Shown piece by piece: positions 7,596 through 12,952 of a stretch of DNA of 15,865 bases. The DNA is taken from positions 1 to 15,865 of the forward strand of contig NZ_CALHVM010000039.1 of assembly GCF_938039205.1 (NCBI RefSeq). The letters run 5' to 3'. This DNA is from an uncultured Campylobacter sp. (lineage in GTDB: Bacteria; Campylobacterota; Campylobacteria; Campylobacterales; Campylobacteraceae). The position numbers and the translations under genes are program-made. The notes beneath the pieces are model-generated. The model searched no databases, was not told the DNA's origin, and worked only from the letters and a program-made list of their open reading frames with translations. Position 1 is the stretch's first letter. Each line of letters opens with the position of its first letter.

Positions 7596-7686
7596 CAATG
7601 TATTGCAAGAGAAACCATGTGATGCAAGATCGCATTAGTTCGGCATAAAGAGCACTCAAGATAGATAATTTTTGTTGCATTAAATA

Positions 7687-7707
7687 GCAGGGATGAAAAA
7701 TCCCTGC
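7687..7707. terminator. Stem-loop downstream of the 115-aa gene
   Basis: GCAGGGAT (7687-7694) and ATCCCTGC (7700-7707) form a perfect 8-bp GC-rich stem with a 5-base loop, about 90 bases after the stop at 7595. No U-tract follows directly. It is the only strong hairpin I saw in 7596-7823; otherwise that stretch holds no gene I can support. Confidence 0.5.
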
Positions 7708-7823
7708 ATGAGTAATTTAGCGATTTTTGCTTTTCTTTGCGTCAGTAAAACCCAAGACACTTGAACTCTATAACTAATCAATGTTTTGGACTTTTGGCTT
7801 GACTTGATATAGAATCGACAGGC

Positions 7824-8240
7824 TTAATGCAATAAAAAAGCGACGAGTTTTAGCTTGTTGGTCGTGGCATTTTGTCGGTTTTTAGCAAATCCGCCGAAAT
7901 TTTCTAGAAATGAATTAGGACTGCTATTTATTAATGCTTCTTTATTGATTTTTTTAAAAAATATCAACGCTACCCATTCTGTCTGATTTTACAAGGTGGT
8001 AGCCTCAGGGCCAAATATTTGCTATGCCGTCTATCATATTAAGGTTGGCATATTATAGTTGCACTTTGAGTTTCACATCAAAGTCTTTTTTGCTGTCATC
8101 CCCTTTTCTATAAAATTATTAATCAGAAATTTAGCATTACTTTCATTTAAGATTTCTTTATTACTGAAAATAGATTTTCTGCCTCTGAAAAATATTTCAT
8201 TAAATTTTTCAAACGCCTCTTTATAACCCTTAAACGTCAT
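7824..8240 (-). pseudogene. Remnant of the N-terminus of an McrB-like AAA protein
   Basis: Reading the minus strand from an ATG at 8240 gives a coding-like segment beginning MTFKGYKEAFEKFNEIFF. At a GGGG run (8103-8100) the frame breaks; adding one G continues it as EKGDDSKKDFDVKLKVQL. An in-frame TAA follows, then ANLNMIDGIANIW, another shift and stop, then a 50-codon open stretch containing NSFLENFGGFAKNRQNATTNK that ends at 7824. The pattern of a residue-poor loop, F.EKLK.QL and then a hydrophobic helix resembles the N-terminal segment found before the ATPase core of many McrB-type AAA proteins. No Walker motif remains, so most of the gene is gone. Site D in front still offers a minus-strand promoter. 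That it is a dead gene is well supported; the McrB-like identity is tentative. Confidence 0.6.
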
Positions 8241-8282
8241 TTTTCATTTAAATTAAGTTGTTATAACAAAACGCATAATGCA

Positions 8283-8334
8283 ATTATCTCCTATTTTTCT
8301 GGACTTTTGATGTCTAGTTTTTTTATGTTAAAAT
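8283..8334. promoter_or_regulatory. Shared palindromic promoter element, site D
   Basis: The site is GGACTTTTGATGTCT (8301-8315; GGAC-N7-GTCT). On the minus strand GATAAT (8288-8283) lies 12 bases away, as in site B, and would serve the decayed gene starting at 8240. On the plus strand the nearest -10-like word, TAAAAT (8329-8334), is 13 bases away, off the usual spacing. The site was probably built for the minus gene and may be a relict or may still influence the DUF2779 gene. Confidence 0.6.
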
Positions 8335-8376
8335 TAAAAGACGAAAACTATTTTATTTAAATATAGTTTAAAAAAG

Positions 8377-8382
8377 TATAAT
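8377..8382 (+). promoter_or_regulatory. Likely -10 box of the DUF2779 gene
   Basis: A perfect TATAAT preceded by G places a transcription start near 8389 and a leader of about 25 bases to the ATG at 8414. It lies 61 bases beyond site D, so control by that site, if any, would have to act at a distance. Confidence 0.5.
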
Positions 8383-8413
8383 AAATCCTTGTAAAGTTGT
8401 AAAGGTAAAAAAA

Positions 8414-9901
8414 ATGAACAATAAATTCTTGTCAAAATCCCTCTATGTACGAGGTCTTCAGTGTCCAAAATCGCTATGGCTTAAAAAATATAAGCGCGAT
8501 GTTTTGGATCAAAATACGGATCCTGCAGTATTTGAGACCGGAAACATAGTTGGAGAGCTTGCCTGTGAGCTATTTGGCGGTGGCAAAAGGATAAAATTTG
8601 ATGGTGGCAGCTTTGATGAAAAGATAGTCCAAACTGAGAATTTTATCAAAAACGGCGAAAAAGCGATATATGAAGCGACATTTTGTTTTGATGAAATTTT
8701 AGTTATGGTGGATATCTTGCAAGTCGTTGATGGGAAGCTCATCATAAACGAGGTAAAAAGCAGCACGAGCCTGTCGGATGTCTATGTAGATGATGCGAGC
8801 ATCCAGTACTATGTCATTAGCTCATTGGGATATGAGGTGGAGCGCATTAATGTGATATATCTAAACAACCAATACATTCGCGGCGAAAAGCTAGAGCTTG
8901 ATAAGCTATTTACGGTAAATGATGTAACGGATCAAATTTTATCTATGCAAAGCAAAGTGGCTGAAAATATCAAAAAGTTAAAAGAGACGATCAATGATGA
9001 TGTTGAGCCAAATTTAGATATAGGGGTGCATTGTTTTAAGCCCTATGAGTGTGACGGAATGAATTACTGTTGGTGCGAGCAAAGAAAGATACCCGATGGG
9101 ACTTCTGTCTTTAATATCGCAAAGATAAATAAGAAAAAAGCGACCAAGCTTTATCAAAGCGGGATAGTAAATATTGCCGATATTAAAGACATAGACGCCT
9201 TTAATGCAAATCAACAGATACAAATAAAAGCTCAAATTAACGGGGAGGAATTTGTAGACAAGGAGGCGATTAGAGAGTTTTTGGATACGCTTAGCTATCC
9301 GCTCTATCATCTCGACTTTGAGACATTTCAGCAGGCCGTGCCCGAGTTTATAGGGCTTAGACCATACGAGCAGATACCTTTTCAGTTTTCTATCCATAAA
9401 GATGACGGCAAGGGAAATTTAGAGCATTTTGAGTTTTTGGCCGAGGCTGGAGCTGATCCTAGATACGAGCTGGCGCTAAATTTGATCAAATTTATCCCGC
9501 AGGACGCTTGCGTGCTGGCTTATCATGCTAGCTTTGAAAAAGGAGTGATACAGAATTTGGCCGCATTGTTTCCGCAATTCTCATCTCATCTTATGAGTAT
9601 GCACAGTAATATCAAAGACCTTGAAATCCCGTTTGCAAAGAAATTTTATTATCACCCAAAAATGCACGGAAGTTCGTCCATCAAGAAAGTTCTGCCGGCC
9701 ATAGTACCTAGTTTTAAGGATGCGTATACAAATTTAAATTTAATCCATAACGGCGGTGAAGCCATGGGCGAGTACGCAAAACTAAAAGGCAAAACCAGGG
9801 GCGAGCAAGATGCGATTAGAAAGGCGCTTTTAGCATACTGCAAGCTCGATACGCTAGCTATGGTTAAGGTTTTAGAAAAACTAAGAGAAGTCGCGCACTA
9901 G
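8414..9901 (+). CDS. DUF2779 protein: Cas4-like PD-(D/E)XK nuclease fused to DnaQ-like exonuclease
   Basis: A 495-residue protein opening with the DUF2779 signature LSKSLYVRGLQCPKSLWLKK (6-25). The N-terminal half has PD-(D/E)XK landmarks: E87, D100 and E113-V-K115 (NEVKSS). Cysteines C17, C207, C213, C219 and C221 resemble the Fe-S cluster arrangement of Cas4/AddB-type nucleases. After a spacer (~235-290), the C-terminal half shows a DEDD-type exonuclease: HLDFET with D301 and E303, YHASFEKGVI (370-379), D402 and YCKLD (475-479). Both active sites look complete. DUF2779 proteins are of unknown function; cleavage or trimming of DNA or RNA is inferred from the motifs. The stop codon overlaps the first base of site E. 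It starts at the first ATG of the frame, with AAAGG upstream. Confidence 0.85.
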   Translation: MNNKFLSKSLYVRGLQCPKSLWLKKYKRDVLDQNTDPAVFETGNIVGELACELFGGGKRIKFDGGSFDEKIVQTENFIKNGEKAIYEATFCFDEILVMVDILQVVDGKLIINEVKSSTSLSDVYVDDASIQYYVISSLGYEVERINVIYLNNQYIRGEKLELDKLFTVNDVTDQILSMQSKVAENIKKLKETINDDVEPNLDIGVHCFKPYECDGMNYCWCEQRKIPDGTSVFNIAKINKKKATKLYQSGIVNIADIKDIDAFNANQQIQIKAQINGEEFVDKEAIREFLDTLSYPLYHLDFETFQQAVPEFIGLRPYEQIPFQFSIHKDDGKGNLEHFEFLAEAGADPRYELALNLIKFIPQDACVLAYHASFEKGVIQNLAALFPQFSSHLMSMHSNIKDLEIPFAKKFYYHPKMHGSSSIKKVLPAIVPSFKDAYTNLNLIHNGGEAMGEYAKLKGKTRGEQDAIRKALLAYCKLDTLAMVKVLEKLREVAH

Positions 9902-9932
9902 GACAAAAAATGTCTGGTTTGGCGGATATAAT
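9901..9932 (+). promoter_or_regulatory. Shared palindromic promoter element, site E, for the Sir2 gene
   Basis: GGACAAAAAATGTCT (9901-9915; GGAC-N7-GTCT) is followed after exactly 11 bases by TATAAT (9927-9932), giving a start near 9939 and a leader of about 23 bases to the ATG at 9962. Its first G is also the last base of the DUF2779 stop codon. Confidence 0.75.
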
Positions 9933-9961
9933 GCTTTGATACTTCAAATTTAGGAGAAAGT

Positions 9962-10807
9962 ATGGAAGCAGACAAATTTGAAATAGCGTACGACACAATA
10001 CTCCGCGCAAAAGAAATCGTCGCAAACGCCGATGCCGTCATCATAACCGCAGGAGCAGGTATGGGCGTAGATAGCGGGCTGCCTGATTTTAGAGGCGATC
10101 TTGGTTTTTGGAAAGCCTATCCGCCTTTAAAGGATAAAAATTTAAGCTTTACCGAGATGGCAAATCCGCAGTGGTTTTTTAGCAGTCCTGAGCTAGCTTG
10201 GGCGTTTTACGGACACAGGCTAAAGCTCTATAACGCAACCCAGCCTCACGAGGGATTTGCCCTACTAAAAAATCTTTGCGAAACAAAAGGCGGCAACTAC
10301 TTTATCTATACTTCAAACGTCGACGGACACTTTGAAAAAGCCGGCTTTGATAAGGATAAAATTTACGAGATCCACGGCTCTATCCATCACGTGCAGTGTA
10401 TCTACAACGATGACGGAAACATCTGGAATATGGACGAAAATAGCATCCTAGTAGACGAGGAGAAATTTATCGCTACAAAGATGCCCGTGTGCCCAGAGTG
10501 CGGCTGTGTGAGCCGCCCAAATATACTTATGTTTTACGATCACGAGTTTAATCCAAAAAGGGCTTGGGCGCAGCGCAAAAAGTACGATGCGTGGCTTAGC
10601 CATAATATGAACTCCAAAATCGTCATAATCGAGATCGGAGCTGGGCTTGCCGTGCCTACGATCAGGATTTACGGAGAAAGGATGGCAAAAAGATTTGAGC
10701 GCGCCCACTTAATCCGTATAAATCCCATCGATACCCACGTGAGCGCATATAGAGGCATGGCGATAAAGGCTGGAGGACTTGAGGGATTAAGGATGCTCCT
10801 GGGTTAA
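9962..10807 (+). CDS. Sir2-family NAD-dependent protein
   Basis: A 281-residue single-domain sirtuin-type protein. It carries the NAD-binding GAGMGVDSGLPDFRG (31-45), TSNVDGHF (117-124; TQNID in classical enzymes), the catalytic-histidine motif IHGS with H138, and IEIGAGLAVPTIR (223-235) in place of the classical VGTSL.V.P. Sir2 proteins either remove acyl groups from lysines using NAD or, in several defence systems, consume NAD to stop infection. Zinc ligands are incomplete: CPEC (177-180) plus C182 are present, but the first pair has only C146. It is preceded by AGGAG and site E. It shares its stop region with the convergent 85-aa gene, their stop codons overlapping. The sirtuin fold is certain; the choice between deacylase and NAD-depleting activity is not decidable from the sequence. 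Confidence 0.9.
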   Translation: MEADKFEIAYDTILRAKEIVANADAVIITAGAGMGVDSGLPDFRGDLGFWKAYPPLKDKNLSFTEMANPQWFFSSPELAWAFYGHRLKLYNATQPHEGFALLKNLCETKGGNYFIYTSNVDGHFEKAGFDKDKIYEIHGSIHHVQCIYNDDGNIWNMDENSILVDEEKFIATKMPVCPECGCVSRPNILMFYDHEFNPKRAWAQRKKYDAWLSHNMNSKIVIIEIGAGLAVPTIRIYGERMAKRFERAHLIRINPIDTHVSAYRGMAIKAGGLEGLRMLLG

Positions 10808-11061
10808 ACCAGGAGCGTAAAATTCGCCGATATTTCGCCGTTTTTTAGCGGCGAAATCTGATTTACGAAGTGAAATTCGGCGTCCGTTTTTAGCTCACCT
10901 TTTATCAAATTTACCGCTTTAGCGATAGCTAAAAGCGAGATCTCGTCGCCCGAGTTTAACTCTAGTTTTAGCGACTTTACGGATGCCGTCGGTACTCCAA
11001 GACCGTTTTTAAATTTAGCGTGAAGCTCGCTTAACCTGCAATGAACGTCAAATTTAATCAT
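10804..11061 (-). CDS. Small unrecognised protein, 85 aa
   Basis: I do not recognise this protein. It begins MIKFDVHCRLSEL and is an alternating hydrophobic/polar chain that looks like a small alpha/beta domain, with no membrane segment or known motif. The ATG at 11061 is chosen because GGAGAAAAGG lies immediately upstream; the frame is open further back to 11193, but that would place codons across the promoter. Site F gives a perfect promoter in this direction: TATAAT (11097-11092) exactly 11 bases from the palindrome, transcription starting near 11085. It is divergent from the metallophosphoesterase gene, and its stop codon overlaps the stop of the convergent sir2 gene. The strength of its promoter and ribosome-binding site argues that it is real. 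Confidence 0.7.
   Translation of the reverse strand: MIKFDVHCRLSELHAKFKNGLGVPTASVKSLKLELNSGDEISLLAIAKAVNLIKGELKTDAEFHFVNQISPLKNGEISANFTLLV
10832..10857. terminator. Hairpin after sir2, inside the 3' end of the 85-aa gene
   Basis: ATTTCGCCG (10832-10840) and CGGCGAAAT (10849-10857) form a perfect 9-bp stem with loop TTTTTTAG. It starts 24 bases after the sir2 stop and could terminate that transcript, although no U-tract follows. It also lies within coding sequence of the convergent gene, so selection on codons could explain part of it. Confidence 0.35.
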
Positions 11062-11091
11062 CCTTTTCTCCTTTTGGTTAAATTTGATAAA

Positions 11092-11124
11092 ATTATATAT
11101 TCTAAAATGGACAAAGCCGTGTCC
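11092..11124 (-). promoter_or_regulatory. Shared palindromic promoter element, site F, for the 85-aa gene
   Basis: The palindrome is GGACAAAGCCGTGTCC (11109-11124). On the minus strand TATAAT (11097-11092) follows after exactly 11 bases. On the plus strand the expected place (11136-11141) reads AAAAAG, not a -10 box. A TAAAAT at 11103-11108, directly upstream of the palindrome, could start plus transcription through the site, which would then block it like a classical operator. Confidence 0.72.
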
Positions 11125-11149
11125 AAATATGCGCCAAAAAGGAGACGAG

Positions 11150-11694
11150 ATGACGATTTTGCATGCAAGCGATTTGCACTTTGATAAGGCCAAATTTGAT
11201 CAAATTTTAGATTTAGAATTTGACGTTTGTTGTATAAGCGGCGATCTGATAGATGCGAGCCAAAAAGACGTCGCAGGGCAAAAGGCGTGGGTTAGGCTGT
11301 GGCTTGAAAATTTTAAAGGAAAAATATTTGTATGCAGCGGCAACCACGACGTAGACGGCTCGGATGACGCCGCATGGATGAGGGTGCCAAACATTTACGC
11401 AGACGGCGCTATAAAGATGATCATGGGTGTGAAATTCGGCTGCGTTCCTTATATGTGTACGGATATTTTGGACTTTGCGGAGTGCGACATTCTGCTTACG
11501 CACGTGCCGCCAACTCGGACGCAAACAGCCGTTGAGTGCGGCAGAGATTTCGGCGATAAAGAGCTTTATAGGGGCTGCTAAAAGCAAAAATCATCCTTTG
11601 CGGGCATGTGCATGATCCGCTATCAAGAGTCGATAAAATCGGCAACTGCAAGATATATAACTCAAGTCTAGAGCTTAATATTTTAGAAATTTAA
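11150..11694 (+). pseudogene. Small metallophosphoesterase, split by one frameshift
   Basis: The first frame (11150-11581, 143 aa) has the calcineurin-like metal motifs in order: ASDLH with D8 and H10, SGD (D32), GNHD (N65, H66) and THVPP (H118). It ends at a stop just after the run AGGGGC near 11572. The other frame continues at once with AKIILCGHVHDP, the final GHVH metal motif of the family, and stops at 11694. One extra G in the GGGG run joins the two parts as LYRG-LLKAKIILCGHVH, giving about 181 residues, a normal size for small family members. Such enzymes hydrolyse phosphodiesters or phosphomonoesters using two metal ions. As written the product lacks GHVH and is probably inactive. This may be true decay, a switch by slippage, or a base-calling error. 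A good ribosome-binding site (AAAGGAG) precedes the ATG. Confidence 0.8.
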
Positions 11695-11725
11695 TCGCCG
11701 AGTTGCAACCAAATTTGTTAAATTT

Positions 11726-11758
11726 GGACCGTAAAATGTCCTAAAATGCAAGTAAAAT
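11726..11758 (+). promoter_or_regulatory. Shared palindromic promoter element, site G, for the 43-aa ORF
   Basis: GGACCGTAAAATGTCC (11726-11741) is followed after exactly 11 bases by TAAAAT (11753-11758). Transcription would begin near 11765, only about 14 bases before the ATG at 11779, leaving just room for the ribosome-binding site. No -10 box is seen in the other direction. Confidence 0.72.
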
Positions 11759-11778
11759 CATCCAAAAAAGGAGCTGCC

Positions 11779-11910
11779 ATGGATGAGATTTTACTACCGC
11801 CCGAGATCGAAAACATCAAGCTTTATCATAAAGGCGTTTACCACAGAGTCAAAACAAACCCTTTATCTAAAAGTAAGACTGAGATGAGTAAAACCGTAAC
11901 GCTATTTTAA
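11779..11910 (+). CDS. 43-aa ORF behind site G
   Basis: The ORF reads from MDEILLPPEIENIKLY to SKTVTLF and is preceded by AAAGGAG with ideal spacing and a consensus shared promoter, so expression is likely. I do not recognise it. It is too short to show a fold and may be either a genuine small protein or the surviving N-terminus of a larger gene, since the next 178 bases (11911-12088) hold no gene except the leader of 12089. Confidence 0.45.
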   Translation: MDEILLPPEIENIKLYHKGVYHRVKTNPLSKSKTEMSKTVTLF

Positions 11911-12044
11911 AAATTCCATTGTTTTTTACTATTTTCCTAAAATTTTATGAAACTCGTTTGTATAGATATTAAGAAAGGCGGTTATGGGCTCAAAATTTAA
12001 GTGAAAGAATCAAGGCGTGGCTTTTGGCTACAGGCATTTAAAAA

Positions 12045-12067
12045 CGTGCAAAAAATGTATCGGCACG
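12045..12067 (+). promoter_or_regulatory. 5'-leader stem-loop, copy 2
   Basis: CGTGC (12045-12049) and GCACG (12063-12067) pair around the loop AAAAAATGTATCG, identical to the loop of copy 1 at 6784-6808. The arms differ from copy 1 but remain complementary. Unlike copy 1, no GGAC/GTCC palindrome or clear -10 box stands just upstream. Confidence 0.45.
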
Positions 12068-12088
12068 AAAATCAAAAAAGGATAATCA

Positions 12089-12676
12089 ATGATCTACGAA
12101 AAAATAAAAGAACTAACGCTAAATAGCGATAAAAAAGCGCTTTCAAAGACACTAGGCTACGCAAGAGAGAAAAACTTCAGTAGCGCTCTTGCGAATTTGC
12201 AAAGAGCAAATAGCCTAGACGAGTTTATGTCAAAGGGGCATTTTGACTGGTCGCATAGCTCAAAAACGCTTATCCTTGCTCTTAGCGAGCACTTTGGGCT
12301 TAATATCGAAGATGAGCTTAATGCTGCAAAAATCCGTTACGACGAGCGAGCGAAATTTAGAGGCTCATATATCTACATAGATACGAATTTTAAGAGATTT
12401 AACGAGCCTATTTTCGCCCTTGCTATGGCGCAGTACTTAAGGTATATCAGTCTAACGCCGTTTTTAGATGAACTATGTTTTAAGGCTCTAGACGAGCAGC
12501 TAAATATAATCTCTAAAGTAGTTAAAGACTACTACCAAAAGACGAAATCGCTACCCGTTTTTGGCGAGATAACGGGCTTTAAACTATGTCTTCTAGACAA
12601 AACCTATACTCTTGATACTAATGGAAATTTTATACAAGAAGAGATTTTTGAAACATCAGTGTGGATAAATTTATGA
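12089..12676 (+). CDS. Unrecognised 195-aa protein, intact copy of the decayed paralogue
   Basis: I do not recognise this protein. It is mainly helical: an N-terminal helical repeat-like part (residues 1-75, conserved in the decayed copy at 6829), a central region with RGSYIYIDTNFKRFNEPIF (~91-109), and a hydrophobic helix ALAMAQYLRYISL near 110-122. There is no signal peptide. A GGATAATC stretch precedes the ATG as a modest ribosome-binding site, and the same leader sequence occurs in the paralogue. It overlaps the next gene by four bases (ATGA), so the two are translated together. The two-copy state with one copy dying suggests recent duplication or recombination. Confidence 0.75.
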   Translation: MIYEKIKELTLNSDKKALSKTLGYAREKNFSSALANLQRANSLDEFMSKGHFDWSHSSKTLILALSEHFGLNIEDELNAAKIRYDERAKFRGSYIYIDTNFKRFNEPIFALAMAQYLRYISLTPFLDELCFKALDEQLNIISKVVKDYYQKTKSLPVFGEITGFKLCLLDKTYTLDTNGNFIQEEIFETSVWINL

Positions 12677-12855
12677 AAAACATACAAGATTATGAAAATG
12701 CGATAAAAACGGCAAAAAATAGCGTAGATAAAATCAAATTTCTACTGCTGGGCGACTTTGCCATAGTAGCAAGGTCAACTAAATTTATTTTCATCTTCAG
12801 CTCAGGTGAATTTATGGATAGATTAAACGAGATGCTTGTATGTAAAGATACTTAA
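12673..12855 (+). CDS. Small unrecognised protein, 60 aa, coupled to the 195-aa gene
   Basis: The ATG overlaps the stop of the upstream gene as ATGA, a sign of coupled translation; an in-frame GTG at 12661 is possible but less likely. The sequence begins MKNIQDYENAIKTAKNSVDK (charged helix) and continues with a hydrophobic stretch, FLLLGDFAIVARSTKFIFIFSSG, that may be strands or a weak membrane segment. A terminator follows 13 bases after the stop. The function is unknown; the overlap and the shared terminator argue that the two proteins act together, as in toxin-antitoxin or effector-immunity pairs, which is inference only. Confidence 0.6.
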   Translation: MKNIQDYENAIKTAKNSVDKIKFLLLGDFAIVARSTKFIFIFSSGEFMDRLNEMLVCKDT

Positions 12856-12868
12856 AATAATGGGTGTA

Positions 12869-12895
12869 AGGCTGGGTACGATCCGGCCTATTTTT
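12869..12895 (+). terminator. Rho-independent terminator of the 12089-12855 unit
   Basis: AGGCTGG (12869-12875) and CCGGCCT (12883-12889) form a 7-bp stem with one G-U pair and a 7-base loop, followed by ATTTTT. Confidence 0.7.
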
Positions 12896-12898
12896 GAA

Positions 12899-12921
12899 TA
12901 TAATATAAATTTAGTTATAAT
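12899..12921 (+). promoter_or_regulatory. Promoter region of the DUF262 gene
   Basis: Two TATAAT boxes (12899-12904 and 12916-12921) stand 31-53 bases before the ATG at 12953. The second, preceded by G, is the better placed. No GGAC/GTCC palindrome lies upstream of either, so this gene appears to be outside the shared regulon. Confidence 0.5.
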
Positions 12922-12952
12922 GACAATCCAAAATTTTTACAAGGAGTAAAAT

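Noticed and set aside
7788..7803. Another GGAC/GTCC-like site (GGACTTTTGGCTTGAC)
   Set aside because: Only the left half-site matches, the right side reads TGAC, and no gene or -10 box lies at the fixed distance.
7675..7832. Widely spaced inverted repeat TTGCATTAA (7675-7683) and TTAATGCAA (7824-7832) as possible mobile-element ends
   Set aside because: No transposase, no target duplication, and the arms are only 9 bases in AT-rich DNA; chance is enough.
11084..11149. Longer start for the metallophosphoesterase at 11084
   Set aside because: It would translate through site F. The ATG at 11150 has AAAGGAG in front and begins directly with the family's first motif.
11910..12088. Short peptide MKLVCIDIKKGGYGLKI and following open codons before the 12089 gene
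   Set aside because: Too short, weak start signals, and the stretch matches the leader of the paralogue rather than a protein family.
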